A DNA stretch of 64,000 bases from Pseudophaeobacter profundi (GTDB lineage: Bacteria; Pseudomonadota; Alphaproteobacteria; Rhodobacterales; Rhodobacteraceae): the NCBI RefSeq assembly GCF_029697505.1, contig NZ_JARJEF010000004.1, forward strand, positions 1 to 64,000, in the 5' to 3' direction. Positions 54,671 through 63,896 of this stretch are shown one piece after another; the first letter of the stretch is position 1; each line of letters starts with the position of its first letter. Made by a program: the position numbers and the translations under genes. Below the pieces are notes generated by a model. The model saw only the letters and a list, made by a program, of their open reading frames with translations. It had not been told where the DNA came from and did no database searches.

Positions 54671-55459
54671 ATGAAGGTATTCGAGATGATCGCCAAGACC
54701 TGGACGGCCGCGCGCAAGACGTTCTACCGCGCCCGCGGCTACTATGCCGGTTCTCTCAACGGGCTGCCCTTTCGGCTGGATCCCTACCATTCCAAGTTCT
54801 GGCGCAAGGCCTCTGCCGGCAGGTGGGAACCGGAAACCTTTGCGGTCCTGGACGCCTACTTGAACAAGGAACAGGATTATCTGGATATCGGGGCCTGGAT
54901 CGGCCCAACCACCCTATATGGGGCCGCGCGTGCCCGCCGCGTCTATTGTTTTGAACCCGATCCAGTGGCCTTTCGCTATCTCGCCTGGAATCTAGAACTG
55001 AACGGCGTGCAGAATGTTTCCGCCTTTTCCGTCGCGCTCAGCCGGGGGGTCGGTATTGCCCGTATGGCGTCTTTTGGGGGCGAGGCCGGCGATAGCATGA
55101 CCAGCCTGTTGACCGACGGCGACCATGGGTCCGATGTGATAACCCTGGGCTGGAAAGATTTTTCCGATGCCACAGATCTGAGCAAGGTCTCGCTGGTGAA
55201 AATGGATATTGAGGGCGCAGAATTTGATGTACTGCCCAGCCTGCTGCCCTGGCTGAAAGCACATCGTCCCGCGCTCTACCTGTCGACCCACGCCCCATTT
55301 CTGGATGCCGCGACCCGGCAGCACCGCATGCAAGAGCTAGCCGATAGCCTGTCGTTCTATGACACCTGCCTGGAAGATAACGGTCGTGCATCCGGTTTTG
55401 ACACCCTGACGCAACAGCGCGCCCTGACACAATTTCCAACCTTCTTGTTCAAGGGCTGA
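54671..55459 (+). CDS. FkbM-family SAM-dependent methyltransferase
   Basis: 262 aa. N-terminal basic helix (MKVFEMIAKTWTAARKTFYR), then the SAM-binding Rossmann core with DIGAWIGPTTLYGAARARRVYCFEPDP (about 78-104), and the later block SLVKMDIEGAEFDVLPSLLPWL. FkbM relatives methylate oxygen or nitrogen on glycans, lipids or secondary metabolites; the substrate is unknown. ATG at 54671 is used; ATG 54686 has a better ribosome-binding site (GAAGGTATTCGAG) and is a real alternative. It stands alone between sodB and a convergent small gene. Confidence 0.85.
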   Translation: MKVFEMIAKTWTAARKTFYRARGYYAGSLNGLPFRLDPYHSKFWRKASAGRWEPETFAVLDAYLNKEQDYLDIGAWIGPTTLYGAARARRVYCFEPDPVAFRYLAWNLELNGVQNVSAFSVALSRGVGIARMASFGGEAGDSMTSLLTDGDHGSDVITLGWKDFSDATDLSKVSLVKMDIEGAEFDVLPSLLPWLKAHRPALYLSTHAPFLDAATRQHRMQELADSLSFYDTCLEDNGRASGFDTLTQQRALTQFPTFLFKG

Positions 55460-55477
55460 TTGCGCGCGCGGCCCACG

Positions 55478-55499
55478 CTGACATGGGGCCCCTGTCAGG
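55478..55499. terminator. Palindromic sequence between convergent genes
   Basis: CTGACA-TGGGGCCCC-TGTCAG has a 6-bp stem and an internal GGGGCCCC palindrome, 19 bases after the FkbM stop. It may terminate transcription from either side. There is no T-run. Confidence 0.4.
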
Positions 55500-55515
55500 G
55501 CCGGATCAACGCCGC

Positions 55516-55986
55516 CTAGGACGGCGCATAATAATTTCGCCAGGACCGGGGCAGCTGCTCGACCGAAGAACAGGTTCCAAAGGCGCGCGGTGCAACCTCA
55601 TCCTGTGACAGACTTGTCAGCATCTGCAGCGCAACCTTCATATTCTTCAGGTTCAGAACGATCCGGTAGCGATCCTGGAAACTGCCCGTCGTCGCACTGC
55701 CATAGGTCTGCGCGTCCCGCTCCGTCGTCCAGTCCAGCAAGTAGGATCCTGCGCCGCGTTGTTCCAAATTCGCAAAGAAAGCGCTGCCCTCTCGTGTCGC
55801 CTTGACCCGCGCTGAAGTGCCATTTTGGGAAAAGCGCATAGAGACCCGCAACGGGATTTCACCCACCGCCTGCCCTGTGGCATCCCCCAGCGGGGTGAAG
55901 GTGCAGACGTAGGTTTCCGAAGCCGAGGATTGACCACTAAACAGGGCCAGAAAAACAACAAATAGACTGCGTAAATACACGCTCAT
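55516..55986 (-). CDS. Small secreted protein of unknown function
   Basis: 156 aa. A Sec signal peptide (about 1-23, YLRSLFVVFLALFSGQSSAS) is followed by a compact beta-rich region with two cysteines (CTFTPLGDATGQ and TCSSVEQLPRSW). No family recognised. ATG at 55986 follows GAGGATCAT; the 15-base longer reading starts with GTG and is less likely. It is convergent with the FkbM gene. Confidence 0.72.
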   Translation of the reverse strand: MSVYLRSLFVVFLALFSGQSSASETYVCTFTPLGDATGQAVGEIPLRVSMRFSQNGTSARVKATREGSAFFANLEQRGAGSYLLDWTTERDAQTYGSATTGSFQDRYRIVLNLKNMKVALQMLTSLSQDEVAPRAFGTCSSVEQLPRSWRNYYAPS

Positions 55987-56001
55987 ATGATCCTCAAACA
56001 C

Positions 56002-56391
56002 TCAACAAAACGGAAAAAGACTGCTGCAAACGCGCAGCAGGTGCCAATGGCCAAGGTAAATCCTATGCCTGAACTCTATTTTCCGGTGCTTAGCATGAGA
56101 AGCATTTAACGCAAAGAAAAAACCGGGTAGATTTGCATTTTGAACATTCAGCACTGTGCGGCCAGCCTGTCCCAAGCCGCCGCAAGCGCCCAACGGCGCA
56201 GGCTACATTCCCTGCTTAGCGATCAGCCCTGCGCCAAGGACCCGTCAGCCAAACGGTGCGAACTGTCGAACTATGCCATCTGTCAAAACCCACAAAAACC
56301 GAGTGCCGCCAAATTTGATTTGACGGCACCACAGGGTTTTCATCTTCATCGCCCAGACGGCAGCTGCCGCCCAGGCGCGGGCAGTATCAGG
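56002..56391. other. Intergenic region downstream of soxG
   Basis: There are 390 bases between the secreted-protein gene and soxG. The first part is AT-richer (about 56090-56150, with CGCAAAGAAAAAACC) and probably holds the promoter of the secreted-protein gene. The rest holds the soxG terminator. Open frames across it look non-coding. Confidence 0.4.
56296..56329 (-). terminator. Terminator of the soxBDAG operon
   Basis: On the minus strand GTGCCG-(T)-CAAAT-CAA-ATTTG-(G)-CGGCAC forms two stacked stems with one mismatch and is followed by CGGTTTTTGTGGG. It is about 63 bases after the soxG stop. Confidence 0.8.
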
Positions 56392-56967
56392 TCAATAGAC
56401 CCCCACTGCAGACTGCGGGTGGGCTGCACCAGCCAAAAGCTGGAACATATAGCCGCCAACAGAGCGGAAGCAGACAAGGCGGAAACTGTCTTCTTCGCCG
56501 CCGTCTTCCAGCCAGAAAGCCGCCGCCACCTGGGCGGTGCGACTGCGGCGGAAATCGCCCGGCGCAAAGGCCTGTGACGACAGATCAACCGGGCTGATCT
56601 TGGCCAGAACCTCACGCGCGCCCGCCCCAGAGATGCGGAAGTAAGAGCGCGCATCCGACACATTGGCCGCCAGCGCATGTTCGCCTTTCAAGGCCTGTGC
56701 CAGCTCGGCTGTTTTGGCCACGGCATCGCCATAGGGCACCAACAGCAGCAGCTCATCCGGGGACATCCAGGCCGCTGCGCCGCCCTCAACCACCGAGATC
56801 TTGCGCTGCTCTGGCACCTCGGCACCGGTGGCCGCCTTGACCGCCGCCTTCAGAGTTTTGGAAGACAGATCGCCGCGCAGGGTGATCATCCCCTGCAGGC
56901 CTGCGTCTTCGACAGTTGCGATTCCGGTGAACTGGGCACCATTGGTGGCAGTGACAGGACTAGACAT
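56392..56967 (-). CDS. soxG: Sarcosine oxidase gamma subunit
   Basis: Small structural subunit of heterotetrameric sarcosine oxidase. 191 aa. It shows the gamma family pattern: MITLRGDLSSKTLKAAVKAATG, AAWMSPDELLLLVPYGDAV, the GcvT-like ANVSDARSYFRISGAGAREVLAKISPVDLSSQAF and FRSVGGYMFQLL. The start at 56967 overlaps the end of soxA by 8 bases. It is the last gene of soxB-D-A-G. Confidence 0.93.
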   Translation of the reverse strand: MSSPVTATNGAQFTGIATVEDAGLQGMITLRGDLSSKTLKAAVKAATGAEVPEQRKISVVEGGAAAWMSPDELLLLVPYGDAVAKTAELAQALKGEHALAANVSDARSYFRISGAGAREVLAKISPVDLSSQAFAPGDFRRSRTAQVAAAFWLEDGGEEDSFRLVCFRSVGGYMFQLLAGAAHPQSAVGVY

Positions 56968-59900
56968 TCTGCTTCTCCCCTTCCTTGTCGTAGAAGACCG
57001 GATCGACGATCTTCGCACTGTAGACCTTGCCGTCGGTTCCGGGGAACTCAAGCACCTCGCCCATACGTTTGGGCCCGTGCTTGACCAGCCCCATCGCAAT
57101 GCCGCGGTCCAACGTGGCGGAATGATAGGTCGATGTCACCCGGCCAATCATGTTCTTTTGGCCATTGGCATTGATACCGTTGCCAAGCGCATAGGCACCA
57201 TCGGGCAGTACCGACCCATCAGTGGTTTCCAAACCGACCAGTTGCCAGCGATCCGGGTCCACCATATGCGAGCGCTGCTGCGCCCGTTTGCCCAGGTAGT
57301 CCTCTTTCTTTTTCGAAAGAGCCCAGTTCAGCCCCAGATCCTGTGGAATGACCGTACCGTCGGTTTCATCCCCGATCATGATAAAGCCCTTCTCCGCCCG
57401 CAAAATATGCAGCGTTTCAGTACCATAGGGCATGACCTTGAATTCGGCCCCCGCCTCCATCAGTGCATCCCAGAACGCCTGCCCCTCTGATGCGGCAACC
57501 GCAATCTCGTAGGACAGCTCTCCCGAGAAGGAAATACGGAAGGCACGGGCATCAAAACCGCCGATCTGGCCCTCGCGCCATTCCATGAAGGGCAGCGCCT
57601 CTTTCGACAGATCCAATCCGCCACCGGCCTGCGCGTTCAGCTTTTCCAAGACCTTGCGCGCATTGGGGCCAACAACGGCAACCTGGGCATATTGTTCGGT
57701 CACATTGGCAACATAGACTTTCCAGTCCCACCATTCGGTCTGCAGCCATTCTTCCATCCAGCCATGGATGCTTTCGGCACCGCCGGTGGTGGTGTGGCAC
57801 AGCCAGGTATCTTCATCTATGCGAGCGACAACACCGTCATCCATCAGGAAGCCGTTTTCCGAACACATCAGACCATAGCGGCATTTGCCGATCTTCAGCG
57901 TCGACATCATGTTGGTATACATCATGTCGAGGAACTTGCCTGCATCCGGCCCTTTGACAATCAACTTGCCCAGGGTGGAGGCATCCAGCAGACCAAGGTT
58001 TTCGCGGGTGTTCTTTACCTCGCGGTTCACCGCGTCATGGCGGCTTTCGCCGCTGCGGGTATAGGCAAAGGGACGGCGCCACTGGCCCACCGGTTCCCAA
58101 TCGGCACCATTGGCATCGTTCCAGTCATAGATAGGCGTCTTGCGCACCGGCTGGAAGATCTCGCCACGGGCCTCGCCGCCAATCGCACCCATGGAAATGG
58201 GATGATAAGGCGGGCGGAAAGTGGTGGTTCCGACCTGCGGAATTTCCGCGCCCAGGCTATCGGCCAGAATTGCCAGACCGTTGATATTGGACAGCTTACC
58301 CTGATCGGTTGCCATGCCCAGCGTGGTGTAACGCTTGGTATGTTCAACACTTTCATAGCCTTCGCGGGCCGCCAGCTGCACATCGGAAACTTTGACGTCA
58401 TTCTGATAGTCCAGCCAGGATTTCATCCGCAGTTTGATATCCGCCTTGGCGGGCATCAGCCAGACCGGCTCCATCAGGGTTTCGCGTTCGCTGTCGCCTT
58501 TGGGCGCTGGGATGGACTTAGCCGGGTAACCAGAAGCCTCTGCCGCCTGCGCCCCTGCCAGGGTCGCATCCGCCAGCACTGCATCCAGCTGCAGGGCGCC
58601 ATTGGCGGCCCCCGCGGCAATCACAAAGCCTGCACCATTGTCGCCAAGCGGCGGGCGGGCAGGATCGGGACGGAAGAAGGCCTGCTCCTTGTCCCAGGTC
58701 AGCTTGCCCCCGCAGTGCGACCACAGGTGCACAACGGGCGACCAGCCACCGGACATGGCAACGGCATCTGCCTCGATCTCTTCCTGCGCACCGCCTTCAC
58801 CGTTCTGGGCGCAGATCGCGACCTTGGAGACGCGGGGGCCATCCTTGACCTTGGCAATAGCGCGGCCAAGCTCAACACGGATGCCTTTTTCGCGAACCTG
58901 TTCCATCAAGGCCCCGCCACCAGTGTCGCGGGCATCGACCACGCGCACCACGTCAACGCCTGCCTCATGCAGCGCCAGGGCCGTGCGATAGGCATCGTCG
59001 TTATTGGTGGCCACGACAACGCGTTGGCCAGGAGTCACGCCCCAGTTGACCACATAGTCACGCATAGAGGCGGCCAGCATCACGCCGGGCACATCGTTGC
59101 CGGCAAACGACAGCGGCCGTTCAATCGCGCCAGTCGCGGTGACAATCTGCGCCGCACGGATGCGCCACAACCGGTGGCGTGGACCACCCTGCCCCGGCGC
59201 GTGATCGGTCAGCCGTTCATAGCCCAGCACATAGCCGTGATCATAGACGCCCGCGCCCATGCAGCGGTCCCGCAGGGTGACGTTCTGCATGCCGCGCAGC
59301 TCTGCCAGGGTTTTCTCGACCCAGGCGTCCGGCGTCTCTCCATCAATGCTTCCGCCATCCACCGGCGCACGTCCGCCCCAGTGGTTATTCTGTTCCAATA
59401 CCAGCACCTTGGCACCGCTGAGCGCAGCCGCCTTGGCCGCCTGCAGGCCCGCGACACCGCCACCAATCACCACCACATCCGCAAAGAAGTAGAAGTGCTC
59501 GTAGCTGTCGGCATCCTTCAGTTCGGCGTCGGGCGCCTGACCAAGACCGGCAGATTTGCGGATAATCGGCTCATAGACGTGCTTCCAGAAGGGGCGCGGA
59601 TGAATGAACATCTTGTAGTAAAAGCCAGCGGTCAAAAACCGGGTCAGCTTGTTGTTGATCGCCAGCACGTCAAATTCCAGGCTGGGCCAGTGGTTCTGTG
59701 ACTGCGCCGTCAGACCCGAGAACAGCTCGGTGGTGGTGGCGCGCTGGTTGGGTTCATAGCGATCCCCTGTCCCCAGCTGCATCAACGCGTTTGGCTCTTC
59801 CGAGCCAGAGGCAACAACGCCGCGCGGGCGGTGATATTTGAACGACCGGCCCATCATCATCTGATCATTGGCCAGCAATGCCGAGGCGAGACTATCGCCC

Positions 59901-59992
59901 GCATAGCCCTGCATCCGTTTACCGTTAAAGGTGAACTCGATCTGTTTGGACCGGTCAATCAGCCGACCCTGTTTGGCGAGACGCATGCTCAT
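56960..59992 (-). CDS. soxA: Sarcosine oxidase alpha subunit
   Basis: Catalytic alpha subunit with NAD+ and folate sites. 1010 aa. The N-terminal [2Fe-2S]-type Fer2 region (FTFNGKRMQGYAGDSLASALLAN) is followed by an FAD/NAD Rossmann fold (VVIGGGVAGLQAAKAAALSG near 175). The folate-binding GcvT-like C-terminal half has GLLDASTLGKLIVKGPDAGK and DLGLNWALSKKKEDYLGKRA. The tetramer oxidises sarcosine to glycine, passing the methyl carbon to tetrahydrofolate and making H2O2. Gap to soxD is 46 bases. Confidence 0.95.
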   Translation of the reverse strand: MSMRLAKQGRLIDRSKQIEFTFNGKRMQGYAGDSLASALLANDQMMMGRSFKYHRPRGVVASGSEEPNALMQLGTGDRYEPNQRATTTELFSGLTAQSQNHWPSLEFDVLAINNKLTRFLTAGFYYKMFIHPRPFWKHVYEPIIRKSAGLGQAPDAELKDADSYEHFYFFADVVVIGGGVAGLQAAKAAALSGAKVLVLEQNNHWGGRAPVDGGSIDGETPDAWVEKTLAELRGMQNVTLRDRCMGAGVYDHGYVLGYERLTDHAPGQGGPRHRLWRIRAAQIVTATGAIERPLSFAGNDVPGVMLAASMRDYVVNWGVTPGQRVVVATNNDDAYRTALALHEAGVDVVRVVDARDTGGGALMEQVREKGIRVELGRAIAKVKDGPRVSKVAICAQNGEGGAQEEIEADAVAMSGGWSPVVHLWSHCGGKLTWDKEQAFFRPDPARPPLGDNGAGFVIAAGAANGALQLDAVLADATLAGAQAAEASGYPAKSIPAPKGDSERETLMEPVWLMPAKADIKLRMKSWLDYQNDVKVSDVQLAAREGYESVEHTKRYTTLGMATDQGKLSNINGLAILADSLGAEIPQVGTTTFRPPYHPISMGAIGGEARGEIFQPVRKTPIYDWNDANGADWEPVGQWRRPFAYTRSGESRHDAVNREVKNTRENLGLLDASTLGKLIVKGPDAGKFLDMMYTNMMSTLKIGKCRYGLMCSENGFLMDDGVVARIDEDTWLCHTTTGGAESIHGWMEEWLQTEWWDWKVYVANVTEQYAQVAVVGPNARKVLEKLNAQAGGGLDLSKEALPFMEWREGQIGGFDARAFRISFSGELSYEIAVAASEGQAFWDALMEAGAEFKVMPYGTETLHILRAEKGFIMIGDETDGTVIPQDLGLNWALSKKKEDYLGKRAQQRSHMVDPDRWQLVGLETTDGSVLPDGAYALGNGINANGQKNMIGRVTSTYHSATLDRGIAMGLVKHGPKRMGEVLEFPGTDGKVYSAKIVDPVFYDKEGEKQNV

Positions 59993-60038
59993 GTGGTCTG
60001 ACCTTTCAAAATAAAGGCGTGTGTGTCAGAGAGGCGGA

Positions 60039-60380
60039 TCATTTGGCACCGTCCGAAAACTCGCGCCAGCTCCAGCCGGGGCGTTTGGCAGTGATCTTGT
60101 CCTTGATCTCCTGCGGCGGTTCATAGGTCTGGGCGCTATAGGTGCCAAAGACCTCTAGCGTGGTGGTGCAGCGGGCAGCGTGGAACCACTTGCCGCAGCC
60201 ATTTGCATGGCGCCAGCGTTCAAAATGAACGCCCTTGGGGTTTTCACGCATGAACAGATAATCATGAAACTGATCCTCATCCGAACCGGGGCCAAAGCGC
60301 TTCAGATGCGCTTCGCCACCGGCGGCCAGTTCAGTTTCTTCGGCTTTAACACCGCAGTAGGGGCATTCAAGGATCAGCAT
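60039..60380 (-). CDS. soxD: Sarcosine oxidase delta subunit
   Basis: Zinc-binding subunit of heterotetrameric sarcosine oxidase. 113 aa. Zinc ligands in family order are visible: CPYC (Cys6, Cys9) and RHANGC (His58, Cys62). Other family blocks are RFGPGSDEDQFHDYLFMRENP and WFHAARCTTT. It lies between soxB (33-base gap) and soxA. Confidence 0.95.
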   Translation of the reverse strand: MLILECPYCGVKAEETELAAGGEAHLKRFGPGSDEDQFHDYLFMRENPKGVHFERWRHANGCGKWFHAARCTTTLEVFGTYSAQTYEPPQEIKDKITAKRPGWSWREFSDGAK

Positions 60381-60413
60381 TGTGCTTACTCCGTCCTTTT
60401 GAATTTTGCAGCG

Positions 60414-61658
60414 CTAGTGCGCCACACCAGCGGCGACGCTCTCGTCGATGAACTTGCCTTCCTTGAAGCGGTTCATACTGAACTCTTCGGTCAGCGGCGA
60501 ATGACCTGTGGCCATCAGCTCTGCCATGGCCCAGCCAGAACCGGGAATGGATTTGAACCCGCCGGTGCCCCAGCCACAGTTGATAAAGCAGTTGTCCACG
60601 GGTGTTTTAGAGATCAGCGGCGAGCGGTCACCGGTCACATCCACAATGCCGCCCCACTGGCGCAGCATCTTCAGACGGCTGACCATCGGGAAGGTTTCCA
60701 CCAAGGCGCGCACGGTTTCCTCGATATGGTGGAAGCTGCCACGCTGGGTGTAGTTGTTTGCCGCATCGGTGCCGCCGCCAATCACCATCTCGCCCTTGTC
60801 GGACTGGGACATATAGCCATGCACGGTATTGGCCATCACCACCACATCCATGCATGGTTTGATTGGCTCTGACACCAGCGCCTGCAGTGCAACCGATTCC
60901 ATCGGCAGACGGAATCCCGCCATATCGGCCAGATGCGAGGCATTGCCGGCAACCAGCATGCCCATCTTTTCGCAGTCAATCGCCCCCTTGGATGTTTCAA
61001 CCCCGGCCACGCGGCCGTTTTCGACCCGCACGCCGGTAACTTCGCACTGCTGGATGATATCCATTCCCATGTCGGAACAGGCACGAGCATAGCCCCAGGC
61101 GACCGCATCGTGACGGGCGGTGCCGGCGCGTTCCTGCCAGAGCGCCCCCAACACCGGATAGCGCGGCCCGTGCAGATTAATGATCGGCACCAATTCCTTG
61201 ACCCGCGCAGGTTCGATCCATTCGGTCTGAACCCCCTGCAGCGCATTGGCATGCGCCGTGCGCTTGTAGCCGCGGATTTCATGCTCGGTCTGCGCCAGCA
61301 TCATCACACCGCGCGGGCTGAACATGACGTTATAGTTCAGATCCTGGCTCATGGTTTCATACAGGCTGCGGGCTTTCTCGTAGATTGCCGCGGACGGATC
61401 CTGCAGATAGTTGGAGCGGATGATGGTGGTGTTGCGACCGGTATTGCCGCCGCCAAGCCAGCCCTTTTCGATCACCGCTACATTGGTGATGCCAAAGTTC
61501 TTGCCAAGGTAATAGGCGGTGGCCAGACCATGGCCGCCAGCACCCACGATTATTACATCGTAGTGGGGTTTTGGGGCGGGCGAGCGCCAGGCGCGCTCCC
61601 ATCCGGTATGATAGCGCAGGGCTTCCCGCGCGACAGCAAAGGCTGAATAACGTTTCAT
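60414..61658 (-). CDS. soxB: Sarcosine oxidase beta subunit
   Basis: Subunit with covalently bound FMN and non-covalent FAD; the amine is oxidised here. 414 aa. The dinucleotide-binding motif VIIVGAGGHGLATAYYLG is at about 35-52. The FMN-linking His is expected in ARHDAVAWGY near residue 183, by analogy with the characterised enzyme. The C-terminal DAO-fold signature is CFINCGWGTGGFKSIPGSGW. ATG at 61658 (MKRYSAFAVA) is chosen; an open frame extends to 61754 without family similarity. First gene of soxB-D-A-G. Confidence 0.95.
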   Translation of the reverse strand: MKRYSAFAVAREALRYHTGWERAWRSPAPKPHYDVIIVGAGGHGLATAYYLGKNFGITNVAVIEKGWLGGGNTGRNTTIIRSNYLQDPSAAIYEKARSLYETMSQDLNYNVMFSPRGVMMLAQTEHEIRGYKRTAHANALQGVQTEWIEPARVKELVPIINLHGPRYPVLGALWQERAGTARHDAVAWGYARACSDMGMDIIQQCEVTGVRVENGRVAGVETSKGAIDCEKMGMLVAGNASHLADMAGFRLPMESVALQALVSEPIKPCMDVVVMANTVHGYMSQSDKGEMVIGGGTDAANNYTQRGSFHHIEETVRALVETFPMVSRLKMLRQWGGIVDVTGDRSPLISKTPVDNCFINCGWGTGGFKSIPGSGWAMAELMATGHSPLTEEFSMNRFKEGKFIDESVAAGVAH

Positions 61659-61728
61659 GAGCGAATCCGATGGTTCGTGACTGTTCTCAGGTATGCCCCA
61701 GAGGTTAGCCCATCCTGCGCCGTTTATC

Positions 61729-61752
61729 GTCGCATTTTTGCATGCATGCGAC
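61729..61752. promoter_or_regulatory. Perfect inverted repeat between soxB and ccmI
   Basis: GTCGCAT-N10-ATGCGAC with TTTTGCATGC in between, 71 bases upstream of the soxB start codon and about 168 bases from ccmI. The length and symmetry fit a dimeric regulator's operator. The soxBDAG operon is the likely target since the repeat is closer to it. The regulator gene is not in the window. Confidence 0.55.
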
Positions 61753-61919
61753 ATGCCCCCTCGCCAGATCGCACCCGCGCACCCGCCCCACTGTTGGGAC
61801 AGGAGCGCGCAGCCGCTCAGTTAGCCCTTTTTTCCGGCGCCCCGCGCCTATAGATGGAAAGAAGCTGCGAAACGGCGCGCCCGGGCGCAACAGGCGGCAA
61901 GAAAACAAGCGGAGTGACT

Positions 61920-63167
61920 ATGGTATTCTGGATCCTGATTTCCTTTGTCGCGCTGGCAATGACCGCCCTACTGGGGTTGGTCTTGTTGCGCGCCCATGCG
62001 CTGGATGAGCCACCCGCCGCCTATGACCTGCGCGTCTATCGCCAACAGCTGAGCGACGTGGACAAGGATCTGCAGCGCGGGGTGATCAATGAGTCCGATG
62101 CCCAGCGGATCCGAACCGAAGTCTCGCGCCGGATTCTTGCCGCCGATGCGCAACTGCAGCAACAAGCCCAGGGGAGCACCCAGCCCAAAGCACTGAGCCG
62201 AATTGCAGTGGTGCTGAGCGGCGCCATTCTGGTGATCGGCACCATCGGGCTTTATTGGCAGCTCGGGGCGCCAGGCTATGGCGACATGGGGCTGCAGGCC
62301 CGCATCCAGGCCTCCGAAACCTATGCACAAAACCGCCCCAGCCAGGCCGAGATGGAAAGCAGAACCCCGCCACTGCCGCCGCAAGAGATCGAACCCGGCT
62401 ATGGCGAACTGGTCGAACAGCTGCGCCAGACCGCCGCCAATCGCCCGCAGGACGCCCAGGGACAGGCGCTTTTGGCCCAGCACGAAGCCAACCTGGGCAA
62501 CTTTGTCGCTGCCTATCAGGCAAAAGAGAACTACATCCGGATCATGAACGGCGATTTGGACCCCAAAGACTATGGCGAGCTGGCCGAGTTGATGGTCATG
62601 GCCGCTGGTGGCTATGTCTCTCCCGAGGCGGAAGAGCTGCTGGACAGGACACTGCAGATGGATCCGCAGAACGGCCCCGCCCGCTATTACTATGGCCTGC
62701 TGCAGGGGCAGCTGAACCGGCCTGATATTGGCTATCGGATCTGGGCGGACACCCTGCGGATGGGGCCAAAGGGCGCGCCTTGGATCACTGGCATCGAGGC
62801 GCAGATCGAAGAACTCGCCTTTCGCGCCGGGGTGGAATACAGCCCCATTTCCCCTGCGGCTGGTCCCGCAACTGGCGCCCCTGCCCTGGCCGGCCCCAGC
62901 GCCGATGACATAGAGGCGGCACAAGAGATGGACAGCCAGGACCGCCAGGAGATGATCCGCGGCATGGTTGCGCGCCTGTCCGATCGTCTGGCCACCGAAG
63001 GCGGCAGCGCCGCAGAATGGGCGCAGTTGATTGGCGCGCTTGGCGTTCTGGGCGAGAACACCCGCGCCGCCGCCATCTACAGCGAGGCAAAGACCCGCTT
63101 TGCCGAAGATGAAACCGCGCTTGCGCAGCTACAGGCCGCCGCCAGCCAGGCAGGGCTAAACCCATGA
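61920..63167 (+). CDS. ccmI: Cytochrome c maturation protein CcmI
   Basis: Apocytochrome c chaperone. 415 aa. Membrane helix 1 at about 3-24 ([21 protein letters not shown]), a cytoplasmic Lys/Asp-rich loop ([18 protein letters not shown]), helix 2 at about 95-115 ([19 protein letters not shown]), and a periplasmic TPR region (about 190-400). Family features include [13 protein letters not shown] and [18 protein letters not shown] at 61920 follows GCGGAG. It is 34 kb from the ccmABCDG operon. It overlaps ruvX by 4 bases. Confidence 0.92.
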   Translation: MVFWILISFVALAMTALLGLVLLRAHALDEPPAAYDLRVYRQQLSDVDKDLQRGVINESDAQRIRTEVSRRILAADAQLQQQAQGSTQPKALSRIAVVLSGAILVIGTIGLYWQLGAPGYGDMGLQARIQASETYAQNRPSQAEMESRTPPLPPQEIEPGYGELVEQLRQTAANRPQDAQGQALLAQHEANLGNFVAAYQAKENYIRIMNGDLDPKDYGELAELMVMAAGGYVSPEAEELLDRTLQMDPQNGPARYYYGLLQGQLNRPDIGYRIWADTLRMGPKGAPWITGIEAQIEELAFRAGVEYSPISPAAGPATGAPALAGPSADDIEAAQEMDSQDRQEMIRGMVARLSDRLATEGGSAAEWAQLIGALGVLGENTRAAAIYSEAKTRFAEDETALAQLQAAASQAGLNP

Positions 63168-63637
63168 TCTACGACAATTTCGAAGAATTCGCCGCTATCC
63201 TCCCTGGTTTCACCGCACTGGCCGGGCTGGATTTTGGCGACAAAACCGTGGGCGTTGCCATTTCCGATCGGATGGGCACCGTCGCCACGCCGCTGGAAAC
63301 CATCCGCCGCAAGAAATTCACCCTCGATGCCGAGCACCTGTTCGAGATCACCGCCAAACGCGAAGTTGGCGGGCTGGTTCTGGGGCTACCGCGGAATATG
63401 GACGGCAGCGAAGGTCCACGCTGCCAGAAAACCCGCGCCTTTGCCCGCAATCTGTCGCGTCTGACCGAGCTGCCCATCGGGTTTTGGGATGAAAGACTCA
63501 GCACGGTTGCCGCCGAACGTGCCCTGCTAGAGGCCGATACCTCCCGCAAGCGCCGGGCAGAGCTGATTGACCATGTGGCCGCCTCCTATATTCTGCAGGG
63601 CGCATTGGATCGCATGAGGCATTTGAAAAATGGTTGA
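63164..63637 (+). CDS. ruvX: Putative pre-16S rRNA nuclease / Holliday-junction resolvase-like YqgF
   Basis: 157 aa RNase H-fold nuclease, mostly implicated in 16S rRNA 5'-end maturation. Motifs are [17 protein letters not shown] (first Asp), [31 protein letters not shown] (second acid) and [14 protein letters not shown] (third Asp). The start overlaps ccmI by ATGA, so translation is coupled. The downstream DUF1289 gene overlaps it by 8 bases. Confidence 0.95.
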   Translation: MIYDNFEEFAAILPGFTALAGLDFGDKTVGVAISDRMGTVATPLETIRRKKFTLDAEHLFEITAKREVGGLVLGLPRNMDGSEGPRCQKTRAFARNLSRLTELPIGFWDERLSTVAAERALLEADTSRKRRAELIDHVAASYILQGALDRMRHLKNG

Positions 63638-63872
63638 AGAGAACGGCAAAAACGTCTGGCAGCGCGATGAAATCCAATCGCCTTGCATCAATATCTGCGT
63701 GGTCCACCCCGAGGCTCGCATCTGCACCGGCTGTTATCGCTCGATCGAAGAAATCACCAAATGGTCCAAGCTCTCGGTATCGGCGCGGGCGGCAGTCATG
63801 GCAGACCTGCCCAATCGCGCCTCGCTGCTGAACAAGCGCCGTGGCGGGCGCGCCGCCCGGCTTAAACGCTAG
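63630..63872 (+). CDS. DUF1289-family small Cys protein
   Basis: 80 aa. The four-cysteine pattern [22 protein letters not shown] is diagnostic of DUF1289, which probably binds a metal or iron-sulfur cluster. The basic C-terminus is [13 protein letters not shown]. It overlaps ruvX and is last of a ccmI-ruvX-DUF1289 unit. Function unknown. Confidence 0.9.
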   Translation: MVEENGKNVWQRDEIQSPCINICVVHPEARICTGCYRSIEEITKWSKLSVSARAAVMADLPNRASLLNKRRGGRAARLKR

Positions 63873-63896
63873 GCAGCCCCCGGCAGACCCTGGCCT

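Noticed and set aside
57692-59701. A 669-aa plus-strand open frame opposite soxA
   Set aside because: It lies wholly antisense to soxA, has no recognisable domains and no ribosome-binding site. It is explained by codon bias of the GC-rich opposite strand.
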